Part shown: positions 7,024-13,382 of the stretch, piece after piece
How the letters are laid out: every line of letters begins with the position of its first letter
Numbering within the stretch: position 1 is the first letter of the stretch
Origin: an uncultured Chloroflexota bacterium
GTDB taxonomy: Bacteria > Chloroflexota > Limnocylindria > Limnocylindrales > CSP1-4
Assembly (NCBI GenBank): GCA_903928275.1
Contig: CAIYQJ010000295.1
Span: 1 to 15,879, forward strand
Length of the DNA: 15,879 nucleotides
Direction: 5' to 3'
Notes under the pieces: model-generated
Database searches by the model: none
Seen by the model: the letters and a program-made list of their open reading frames with translations, nothing else
Told to the model about the DNA's origin: nothing
Position numbers and translations under genes: made by a program

Positions 7024-7899
7024 ATGACGACGTCGGACCCAGGGGCCCGCCGGTTCGGCGCAGAGAGCATGGTCGCGCCGCTCCGCGAGGTGCTCGTCAA
7101 GCGGCCCGGTCCCGCCTTCGGCCGAGCCTTCGAGGATCCGGCCCACGGGTTCCTCCATGCGGTCGACCTCGATCGAGCAGTCCGGGAGCACGATGCCCTC
7201 GTCGACACGCTCGATTCCCTCGGCGTCCGCGTGCGGGTCCTCGACGCCGAGACCGCCAGCCCCGACCTCGTGTATACGTTCGACCCGGCGCTCGTCACCG
7301 ACCGCGGCGCGATCCTGCTGCGGTCGGGCAAGGCGAACAGGCGGGGCGAGGAAGAGGTGCTGGGTGCCTGGTTCCGGGCGCAGGGGATCCCGATCGTCGG
7401 CCGCATCGAGGCCCCGGGAACCGTCGACGGTGGCGACACGTTCTGGCTCCGGCCGGGTGTCCTCTGCGTGGGCAGGACGCTCCGGACGAACGACGCCGGG
7501 ATCCGCCAGCTGGCGGTGATCGCCGGCGGCGACGTGCGCGTCTTCGACGTGCCGTACTGGCACGGCCCCGGGGAGCTCATCCACCTGCTGTCGCTCGTCT
7601 CGCCCGTCGCCGACGACCTCGCCGTCGTCCACCTGCCGCTGCTGCCGGTCGGCCTCTGGGCCCTGCTCGCGGATCTCGGCATCCGGATCATCCCGGTCCC
7701 GGAGGAGGAGATGGGCTCGCTCGGATGCAACGTGCTTGCCGTCCGGCCCGGGGTCGTCGTGCTGGCCGAAGGGAATCCCGCGACCGAGCGCGCGCTGCGC
7801 GACGCGGGCTGCGAGGTGCACACGTGGCCGGCCGGCGAGATCGGCGTGAACGGCGGAGGCGGTCCCACGTGCCTCACGCGCCCGATCCTGCGCGGATGA
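7024..7899 (+). CDS. Dimethylarginine dimethylaminohydrolase / amidinotransferase-family hydrolase
   Basis: The 291-residue guanidino-group-modifying enzyme is best matched to dimethylargininase (DDAH), which splits methylated arginine into citrulline and methylamines. Features seen: the N-terminal AESMVAPLREVLVKRPG; the substrate loop SPDLVYTFDPALVTDRGAIL; the acidic motif TVDGGD (133-138), which binds the guanidine; H187 in GELIHLLSLVSPV as the catalytic His; and C283 in NGGGGPTCLTRP as the nucleophile. The whole-protein length (about 290) is that of DDAH rather than arginine deiminase (about 400). The ATG at 7024 is preceded by AGGGGAG (7012-7018) with 5-nt spacing, a clear ribosome site. 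A TACGCT at 6984-6989 could be the -10. The M20 gene follows 70 bp later. Arginine deiminase or another amidinohydrolase activity cannot be excluded. Confidence 0.88.
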   Translation: MTTSDPGARRFGAESMVAPLREVLVKRPGPAFGRAFEDPAHGFLHAVDLDRAVREHDALVDTLDSLGVRVRVLDAETASPDLVYTFDPALVTDRGAILLRSGKANRRGEEEVLGAWFRAQGIPIVGRIEAPGTVDGGDTFWLRPGVLCVGRTLRTNDAGIRQLAVIAGGDVRVFDVPYWHGPGELIHLLSLVSPVADDLAVVHLPLLPVGLWALLADLGIRIIPVPEEEMGSLGCNVLAVRPGVVVLAEGNPATERALRDAGCEVHTWPAGEIGVNGGGGPTCLTRPILRG

Positions 7900-7969
7900 C
7901 CGGGCGGCCGCCGGTCGCACGGCGGACTGCGCACTCCCGCCGGGATGCCGGCCCGGATGGCCGCGTGCG

Positions 7970-9307
7970 ATGACGGACGTCGCCGCCCTCGAACGCGCCG
8001 CCGTGGAGGCGGTCTCCGCCGGGCGGATCGCCGCCGACCTCCGGGACCTCGTGGCGATCCCGAGCGTGACGGGCACGTCCGCGGAGGTCGCGGCGGCGGA
8101 TCACGTCGTGGGCATGCTGCGGAGGGCGGGCCGCGCCGTGACCGTGGACCGCCGCGACGTGGATCCGGCCGCCCTCGCGCGGGACCCGGACCACCCGGGA
8201 TCGGAGGTGCCTCGCGACGTCCTGCCGCTCGTCGCCGGTACCGTGCGCGCCGCGCGTCCCGGGCGGCGCCTGCTGCTCTCGGGGCACCTCGACGTCGTGC
8301 CGGCCGGGGACCCGGCGACGTGGGCGACGCCTCCGTTCGCACCGGAAGTCCGCGGAGGGATGGTGACCGGGCGCGGCGCATGCGACATGAAGGGCGGCCT
8401 CGTGGCCGCGATCGAGGCGCTGCGGGCGGTCGCGACCCTCGCGGGACCGGACGGCCTCCTGCCCGAGCCGCTCGCGGGCGAGGCGCTCTTCGTCGGCGTG
8501 CCGTCGGAGGAGGATGGGGGAGCCGGGACGCTCGCGGCGATCCGGGCAGGGTGGACCGCGGACGCGGCCGTGGTGACGGAGCCCACGCGACTCGAGATCG
8601 TGACGGCGGGCGCGGGCGCGATCACCTTCCGGCTCACGGTCCACGGCCGCGCGGCCCACGCATCGACGCGACGGGAGGGCGTGTCGGCACTCGAGAAGCT
8701 CGAGGTCCTCCACGCCGCCCTGCGCCTCGACGAGGCGGAGCGGAGTGCGTCGGAGACCGACCCACGGATGATCGCGCTTGGCCTGCCGTATCCAACGATC
8801 ATCGGCACGGTCTCAGGGGGCGAGTGGGCGTCCACGGTGCCGGATCTCGTCGTGGCCGAGGGCCGCTACGGCGTCCGCCTCGGCCAGGACTCCGGCGCCG
8901 CGTTCGACGAGCTCCGGGCCGCGATCGACGCCGCGTGCGCCGGTGACGACTGGCTGCGCGAGCACCCGGCCACCGTCGCGGTCGTCGGCGGCCGGTTCGA
9001 CTCCGTCGATCTCCCGGCCGGCGATCCGCTGCCGGCCTCGCTCGCAGCGGTCGCGGCCGACGTCGACGGGAGCGCGCCGGCGATGGTGGCCGTGCCGTAC
9101 GGGTCGGACATGCGGCTGTGGGTGCGGGTGGGCGGAACGCCGTGCGTGCTCTTCGGCCCGGGCGACGTCCGCGCAGCGCATGCCGCGGACGAGTCGGTCG
9201 CGCTCGACGACGTCGTCAGGTGCGCGCGCGTCCTGGCCGCGTGGCTCGTGCGGGGCCTCGCCCCGCTCGCGGATCGCGGCGGTCGACCCGTCGACCCGGC
9301 GAGGTGA
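7970..9307 (+). CDS. M20-family metallopeptidase / ArgE-DapE-like deacylase
   Basis: The 445-residue dinuclear-zinc amidohydrolase has a complete ligand set: H106 in SGHLDVVP, bridging D139 in ACDMKGG, catalytic base E180 and ligand E181 in PSEEDGG, acidic ligand E204 in TEPT, and C-terminal H404 in VRAAHAADES. The dimerisation (lid) domain is inserted after E204, with VHGRAAHAST (H230). This is the ArgE/DapE/carboxypeptidase-G2 type, which removes an N-acyl group or a C-terminal residue from an amino acid derivative. ATG 7970 has no good Shine-Dalgarno and no -10 nearby, suggesting read-through from the dimethylargininase gene 70 bp upstream. A guanidino or acyl-amino-acid substrate related to arginine would fit that context, but this is inference. 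Confidence 0.9.
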   Translation: MTDVAALERAAVEAVSAGRIAADLRDLVAIPSVTGTSAEVAAADHVVGMLRRAGRAVTVDRRDVDPAALARDPDHPGSEVPRDVLPLVAGTVRAARPGRRLLLSGHLDVVPAGDPATWATPPFAPEVRGGMVTGRGACDMKGGLVAAIEALRAVATLAGPDGLLPEPLAGEALFVGVPSEEDGGAGTLAAIRAGWTADAAVVTEPTRLEIVTAGAGAITFRLTVHGRAAHASTRREGVSALEKLEVLHAALRLDEAERSASETDPRMIALGLPYPTIIGTVSGGEWASTVPDLVVAEGRYGVRLGQDSGAAFDELRAAIDAACAGDDWLREHPATVAVVGGRFDSVDLPAGDPLPASLAAVAADVDGSAPAMVAVPYGSDMRLWVRVGGTPCVLFGPGDVRAAHAADESVALDDVVRCARVLAAWLVRGLAPLADRGGRPVDPAR

Positions 9308-9353
9308 CGGGGCCCGACGATACCGTCCGAGGGGCGTCGAGTCCGATCAGGGC

Positions 9354-9548
9354 CTAGTCGAGCGATCGCCGGTAGCCGCAGATGCGGCAGACGGCGACGC
9401 CGGCGAGGATGTCGATATCGAGGAAGGTCGCGCATCCGTTCGTGCCGCAGTAGAGCGACGCGCGGCGCTGGAGCCTTCGACGGGCCGTGGAGTTGAGCTG
9501 GGAGCCGATGGCCGAGCTGGCCCGTCGGTTCGCGACGTGTGAGCGCAT
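9354..9548 (-). CDS. Small zinc-ribbon protein (64 aa), function unknown
   Basis: The short protein has a basic N-terminal half (MRSHVANRRASSAIGSQLNS, then RRRLQRR) and a zinc-ribbon-like second half. Cysteines are at 34, 39, 54 and 57 (YCGTNGC and VCRICGYRRSL), a CX4C-X14-CX2C layout typical of a structural zinc site with a beta-hairpin between the knuckles. The base composition and codon use differ from surrounding shadow frames, and the ordered Cys pairs argue for a real gene. It would be a nucleic-acid- or protein-binding adaptor by analogy; I do not recognise a named family. It converges on the M20 gene with 46 bp between stops. No strong ribosome site precedes the ATG; the nearest AGGAA is about 20 nt away, so the start is provisional. 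Confidence 0.65.
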   Translation of the reverse strand: MRSHVANRRASSAIGSQLNSTARRRLQRRASLYCGTNGCATFLDIDILAGVAVCRICGYRRSLD

Positions 9549-9799
9549 GGGTGTGTCCGTGCCGTTCCTGTCTGTCGGCGTCCGCGCGATCCTTCCGGGC
9601 GCGGTCCCGCCATGGAGCCGCTCGACACGCCCGGATATGGGTGGGCGGAGCGGTTGGGTCCTCTCGGGCGCGACGCGGGAGCGGCGATATCAGCTCGCTT
9701 CGAACCGGCGTCTGCGGTACAAGAGGGGTCAGTCGATGGACGAATCCTACCCGAGGCGCGCGGATCCGTCCACCGTGGGAGCCGGCGAGCCGGGCTCGG
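9549..9799. other. Intergenic region (251 bp) upstream of the zinc-ribbon gene
   Basis: No convincing coding sequence on either strand. On the minus strand it holds the candidate promoter at 9744-9772 and then about 190 nt of untranslated leader before the zinc-ribbon ATG. The leader contains TTCGAA at about 9698-9703 and no perfect long hairpin that I could find. A GC-rich stem with one bulge lies at 9779-9797, directly after the kelch-gene stop, and could end that transcript. Confidence 0.5.
9744..9772 (-). promoter_or_regulatory. Candidate promoter for the zinc-ribbon gene
   Basis: On the minus strand TGGACG (9772-9767) and TAGGAT (9749-9744) are 17 bp apart, each matching 4/6 of the sigma70 consensus. 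Transcription from about 9737 would give a leader of about 190 nt before the ATG at 9548. The site lies about 30-55 bp past the kelch-gene stop. Confidence 0.4.
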
Positions 9800-11341
9800 T
9801 CAGGGCGACAGGACGAAGCGGACGGCCGTGACGGGTCCGGCGGACGAGTCATTCCCGCCGACGAGGAGGACGGACCCGTCGGAGAGGACGGCGGTCCGTC
9901 CCGAGGCCCGGGCATCCGGCATCGACGGGAGCGGGGACCACGCGGACGTGGTCGCGTCGAACGCCTGCGCCTGGCGTGACGCATCGGTGCCGCCTCCTGC
10001 CGTGGCCGTCCAGCCCCCTGCCGCGAGGACGCGTCCGTCGGGCAGGGCCGCCGCGAAGGCGTTCGCGAGGTCGACGCCCGGCGTGCAGTGCGACCCGTTC
10101 GCCGTGAAGTCGGTCAGGCACGCATACGCGGGCCCCACCTGGGTCCATCGGGCCGTCCCGGCGTCGAACCGGAGCGTCCGGGTGACGGACCCCTCGTGCT
10201 TCCACGCGTCGCTGCGGCCGACGAGGAGCGCGCCACCGTCGGGCAGGGCGACGAGGGTGCCGGTGGAGACCTGCCAGGGGGAGGTGTCCGGCAGAACGAC
10301 GCCTGCCGCCGCGATCGCGGCCCGGTCGAACGCGGGGATGTCGCCGGCGAGCGTGAAGCGGCCGGTCGCAGCGTCGTAGATCTCCGTGGTCCCGCTCGCC
10401 CTCGGGTCAAGCGACGCGCCCGTGTCGGTGGCGACCCACAGCTCCCCGCCGGGGGACACGACGAGGACGCGCCCGTCCGTGAGCGTGACGGCGGTCGCCC
10501 CGGCCCGCGCGAACCGCATGGCACCGGTCGGCGACCACGTGCCGGTCGCAGGGTCGAAGATCTCGGCGGTCGCGAGGGCGGGGACCTGGTGCGACGGCGC
10601 GATGTCGTCGGACCGACCCTGCGCACCCGCGCCGGCGCCCGGCCCCGGACGATAGGCGACGAGCGCGGCGGCCGGGATCGCCGGTCCGCGGAGTGCAGGC
10701 TTGTCCACGTACGCGCCGCCGGCCACGAGCACGCGCCCGTCGGCGAGGACGGCCGCCGCGGGTGCCGACCGCGCCGTGCCCATGAGGCCGACCTTCGTCC
10801 ACGTCCCCATCGGCGTCATCGGGTCGTAGGCGTATGCGCTCGAGTACGCCTGCCGAGCGTCGTTCGCACCACCCACCACGAGCACGCGCCCATCGTGGAG
10901 CTGCACCGCCGCGTAGTTCGAGCGAGGTGCGTTGAGGGTCGCGGCAGCTCGCCATGTTGCCGTGGCCGGGTCCCATCGCTGCGCGGATGTCCCGTCGCTC
11001 GCGAGCGCGAGGGCACCTCCGCCGCCGACGGGCGTCGCGGTGCCGCCGAACCAGTCGGCGATCATCGACCCGGCGGGGACCCACGATGCTGCCGGTGCCG
11101 GCGAACCGGCCGACTGCGTCGAGGACGGCACCGGTGTGGCGAGCGGCGGCGACGGCGACGCGACAACGGGGGTCGGAGCGGCCGGCGGTGTGGCAGCCGA
11201 ACGCGAAGGCCTGGCGACCGGCGACCCCGGTGTCGACGTGGCCACCCGGGAAGGCGACGCGGCCGACGCCTGGCAGGCCGCGACGAGGATGGCGACGACC
11301 GCGAGTGCCGCGATCGTGCGGTGGTGGATCCGAGCGCTCAT
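9800..11341 (-). CDS. Kelch-repeat beta-propeller lipoprotein
   Basis: The 513-residue protein starts with a lipoprotein signal peptide (MSARIHHRTIAALAVVAILV then AAC; lipid-acceptor C23), so it should be anchored to the outer face of the membrane. Residues 24-95 form a Ser/Pro/Thr/Ala-rich linker. The rest is a kelch-type propeller. The blade signature DGRVLVVGG or a variant occurs near 150-158, 201-209, 289-297, 368-375, 435-443 and 488-496, each followed by an aromatic/Trp strand such as YDPMTPMGTWTKVG or FDPATGTWSPTG. Six blades are visible, with an insert around 215-255. Two Cys (408 and 419) flanking a loop could form a disulfide. The start ATG at 11341 overlaps the TGA of the membrane-protein gene (ATGA), so the two are translationally coupled. 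No catalytic signature is evident; a binding or scaffold role is likely. Confidence 0.88.
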   Translation of the reverse strand: MSARIHHRTIAALAVVAILVAACQASAASPSRVATSTPGSPVARPSRSAATPPAAPTPVVASPSPPLATPVPSSTQSAGSPAPAASWVPAGSMIADWFGGTATPVGGGGALALASDGTSAQRWDPATATWRAAATLNAPRSNYAAVQLHDGRVLVVGGANDARQAYSSAYAYDPMTPMGTWTKVGLMGTARSAPAAAVLADGRVLVAGGAYVDKPALRGPAIPAAALVAYRPGPGAGAGAQGRSDDIAPSHQVPALATAEIFDPATGTWSPTGAMRFARAGATAVTLTDGRVLVVSPGGELWVATDTGASLDPRASGTTEIYDAATGRFTLAGDIPAFDRAAIAAAGVVLPDTSPWQVSTGTLVALPDGGALLVGRSDAWKHEGSVTRTLRFDAGTARWTQVGPAYACLTDFTANGSHCTPGVDLANAFAAALPDGRVLAAGGWTATAGGGTDASRQAQAFDATTSAWSPLPSMPDARASGRTAVLSDGSVLLVGGNDSSAGPVTAVRFVLSP

Positions 11342-11706
11342 CCGAACACCCCCGGCCACAGCTCGCCGACCGCCCAGCCGGCGAGGAACGACGCCACGTT
11401 CGCCACGACCGCGACTGCCACGGCCCGACGTGGATCCAGGCCGCGGATGGTCACAGCATAGAAGACCGCCTCGGCGACGATCGCCCAACCCTCGGCGACG
11501 AGCACGTACTCCAGCGTCCCGACGAGGAACGGCTGCGTGATCACATACCAGACGATCGGGTGCGACGCGAGGTTGGCGAAGACGACGAGGGCCACGAGTC
11601 GAAGGCGTTCGGGCTCCGCCCGCCGGAGGAGGTATGCGACGATCGGCGCCTCGACCGCGACGGTGAGGAGGAACGCGACGAGCCAGCCGGACGCGGGGAA
11701 GTACAT
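11338..11706 (-). CDS. Small four-helix membrane protein
   Basis: The 122-residue integral membrane protein has about four hydrophobic helices: near 7-27, 36-56, 65-86 and 94-114. Polar residues inside the helices stand out: E19 and P21 in VAVEAPIVAYL, N45/H49/P50/W53 in FANLASHPIVWYV, E72 and E79 in VAEGWAIVAEAVFYA, and N103/S106 in ANVASFLAG. This pattern resembles a conserved family of small bacterial membrane proteins that I cannot name. Its stop overlaps the start of the kelch lipoprotein (ATGA), so both are probably made together and may act together at the cell surface. A TAGGCT hexamer 6 nt before the ATG at 11706 suggests a leaderless mRNA. The aminotransferase gene ends 44 bp upstream. 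Confidence 0.8.
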   Translation of the reverse strand: MYFPASGWLVAFLLTVAVEAPIVAYLLRRAEPERLRLVALVVFANLASHPIVWYVITQPFLVGTLEYVLVAEGWAIVAEAVFYAVTIRGLDPRRAVAVAVVANVASFLAGWAVGELWPGVFG

Positions 11707-11712
11707 CGGCTC

Positions 11713-11718
11713 AGCCTA
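11713..11718 (-). promoter_or_regulatory. Candidate -10 box (TAGGCT) for the membrane-protein/kelch operon
   Basis: TAGGCT on the minus strand ends 6 nt before the ATG at 11706, so the expected transcript begins at the start codon. The candidate -35 (GCGACC, 17 bp upstream) is weak. No Shine-Dalgarno is visible near the ATG. Confidence 0.45.
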
Positions 11719-11750
11719 CGTCCCGCCTCCGTCCCGGTCGCGCGTCACGC

Positions 11751-13142
11751 TCACGCCGCCCCGAACAGGTCGGCGATGGCCTCCTCGAACGCCGCCGTGT
11801 GGTGATCCACGTCGGCCTCGGTCGTCGCGGGGCACATGAGCGCCATGTTGTGGAAGGGCGTGAGGAGGATCCTGCGGTTGAGCGCGTGGAGGTGGAGGAA
11901 CCGCTCGAGCTCGAAGTCGTTCGAGGCTGCGTGCTCGCGCCCGGTGCGGGCGGGCATGGGCAGGAAGTGGTACTCGGCGCGGCAGCCGAGCCGCGTCACG
12001 GACCAGGGCACTCCGCGACGCTCGATCGCTCTCCGCACGCCCGCCTCCCAGCGCTCCGCGAGCGGGATCGTGCGGGCGTACGCGTCGGCCGTGAGGACCT
12101 CGCCGAGCGTGGCCCGGACCGCGGCCAGAGAGAGTGCATAGCCGGCGAGCGTGCCCCCGATGCCGCCGACATCGCAATCCTCGAGCGCGATCGACGCCGA
12201 GACGCGAGCCCCGAGCTCTTCGGACATCCCGTACGTCCCCACCGGGATCCCGCCGCCGATCGACTTGCCGATCGTGAGCATGTCGGGCTCCAGGTGATCC
12301 GCCGCGGTCATGCCGCCCGGCCCCGCGCTGATCGTGTGCGTCTCGTCGATGATGAGGATCGTCCCGGTCCGCCGCGTGATCTCCCGCACTGCATCGTGGT
12401 AGCCGGGCTCGGGCAGGATGATCCCGACGTTCGTCAGCGCCGGCTCGATGAGCACGGCCGCGACGTCCCGCGGCGCGAGCGCTCGCTCGAGTGCGCCCAC
12501 GTCGTTGAACTCCGCGACCTTCGTGGTGAGCGCCGGGTCCACAGATGGCCCGATGTTCCCGTGGCGGGGTCGCACGCGCCCGTCCGGGGCGAGCGTCGCG
12601 AAGGACTCGTCGACCGACCCGTGGTAGCAGTAGTCGTGCACGACGACCTTCTGCCTGCCGGTGAGCATCCGTGCCAGGCGCAGGGCGAAACGGTTCGCAT
12701 CGGTGGCGGTCACCGTGAACTGCCAGTAGCGCAGGCCGAACCGCCGCTGCAGCTCTTCGCCGACGGCGATCGCATCCTCGGTGGGAAGCATCGTCGTGAT
12801 CCCGCGCTCCACCTGCCGCCGCACGGCCGCGACGGTCGGGGCAGGGGAGTGGCCGGCCATCGCGCCGGTATCGCCCAGGCAGAAGTCCGCGTACTCGATG
12901 CCGTCCACGTCGGTGAACCGCGCCCCCTCCGCCCGGTCGACGAAGACGGGGTACGGGCCCGCCCACTTCACCATCCAGTTCATCGGCACGCCGTCGAGGA
13001 GCGGGCCCCGCGCCCGCGCCGCGAGCTCACCCGACCGTGGATGTGCCGCGACGAAACGGGCCTCTTCTCGCGCCGTGAGGGCCGCAAGGTGCCCGCGATC
13101 GACGTTGGCGGTGCGACCGGACGCCTGGCCGGCTTCGCTCAC
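11751..13142 (-). CDS. PLP-dependent class III aminotransferase, glutamate-1-semialdehyde-aminomutase-like
   Basis: The 463-residue class III (fold-type I) aminotransferase has the PLP-binding Asp at D266 in LIIDETHTISAGPGG and the Schiff-base lysine at K293 in MLTIGKSIGGGIPVGTYGM. Other family segments are DVDGIEYADFCLGDTGAMAG, TDANRFALRLARMLTGR and HDYCYHGSVDESF. The IGKSIGGGIPVG motif and the ETHT segment place it near glutamate-1-semialdehyde aminomutases, but the N-terminal MNWMVKWAGPYPVF and several substitutions suggest another substrate. It therefore should not be named hemL. The start is GTG at 13142: GGAGG at 13152-13156 lies 9 nt upstream, and the frame farther upstream is low-complexity and not protein-like. 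No other tetrapyrrole gene is near. It diverges from the GH13 gene, separated by 240 bp. Confidence 0.88.
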   Translation of the reverse strand: MSEAGQASGRTANVDRGHLAALTAREEARFVAAHPRSGELAARARGPLLDGVPMNWMVKWAGPYPVFVDRAEGARFTDVDGIEYADFCLGDTGAMAGHSPAPTVAAVRRQVERGITTMLPTEDAIAVGEELQRRFGLRYWQFTVTATDANRFALRLARMLTGRQKVVVHDYCYHGSVDESFATLAPDGRVRPRHGNIGPSVDPALTTKVAEFNDVGALERALAPRDVAAVLIEPALTNVGIILPEPGYHDAVREITRRTGTILIIDETHTISAGPGGMTAADHLEPDMLTIGKSIGGGIPVGTYGMSEELGARVSASIALEDCDVGGIGGTLAGYALSLAAVRATLGEVLTADAYARTIPLAERWEAGVRRAIERRGVPWSVTRLGCRAEYHFLPMPARTGREHAASNDFELERFLHLHALNRRILLTPFHNMALMCPATTEADVDHHTAAFEEAIADLFGAA

Positions 13143-13151
13143 GGCGGGATC

Positions 13152-13156
13152 CCTCC
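13152..13156 (-). promoter_or_regulatory. Ribosome binding site fixing the aminotransferase GTG start
   Basis: GGAGG on the minus strand is separated by 9 nt from the GTG at 13142. It is one of few strong Shine-Dalgarno motifs in the window and decides against longer in-frame starts that extend to beyond 13900. Confidence 0.65.
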
Positions 13157-13200
13157 GGGCTTCGTGCGGATGAGGCCGAGCTCGCCGGCCGCCCTGCGCA

Positions 13201-13232
13201 CGCGGGACCTCCCACGAGCGTGGGGTCCCGCG
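13201..13232. other. Long inverted repeat in the aminotransferase/GH13 divergent region
   Basis: The 9-nt arms CGCGGGACC (13201-13209) and GGTCCCGCG (13224-13232) pair perfectly. Inside, CCAC and GTGG form a second stem around a GAGC loop. A weaker hairpin (13231-13247, CGC.GAG/CTC.GCG with one mismatch) shares its edge, and a 5-bp stem lies at 13292-13306. In the minus direction the repeat would sit in the aminotransferase leader; it could be an operator, attenuator or structured leader. No known riboswitch is recognised. Confidence 0.5.
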
Positions 13233-13369
13233 CAGAGTGTCTCCGCGGGTGTCGTCGGGCGCAACCCCGGCCGGAGCCGGAATCACCTGCGGCCCCGTCC
13301 TGGGGCACCATCGCGCCCTGTCCGCCGCTGGTCGACCGGACGACGCATCGACGGACCCGTGCCACGCGG

Positions 13370-13375
13370 TATGCT
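13370..13375 (+). promoter_or_regulatory. Candidate -10 box (TATGCT) for a leaderless GH13 transcript
   Basis: TATGCT is followed by 7 nt and the ATG at 13383. It overlaps the alternative in-frame ATG at 13371, which argues against that earlier start. The -35 region (ATCGAC at 13347-13352, 17 bp upstream) is weak. No Shine-Dalgarno precedes the ATG. Confidence 0.45.
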
Positions 13376-13382
13376 CGTCCCG

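Noticed and set aside
7898..7916. Terminator between the dimethylargininase and M20 genes
   Set aside because: Only a 6-bp stem (GACCGG/CCGGTC) starting inside the stop codon with no T tract; such stems are common at this GC content, and the genes look co-transcribed.
5571..8381. Minus-strand open frame of 936 codons spanning the SIMPL, epimerase and dimethylargininase genes
   Set aside because: It crosses a perfect terminator palindrome and three real genes in other frames; Arg/Ser/Pro-rich with no domain.
9690..9720. tRNA-like T-loop (GGTTCGAAGC, minus strand)
   Set aside because: The five bases flanking TTCGAAG do not pair, and no anticodon arm or acceptor stem can be built on either strand.
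13218..13233. T-box-like core (TGGGGTCCCGCG) in the GH13 leader
   Set aside because: It departs from the UGGNACCGCG consensus, is fully explained as one arm of the local hairpin, and the downstream gene is not an aminoacyl-tRNA synthetase or amino acid gene.
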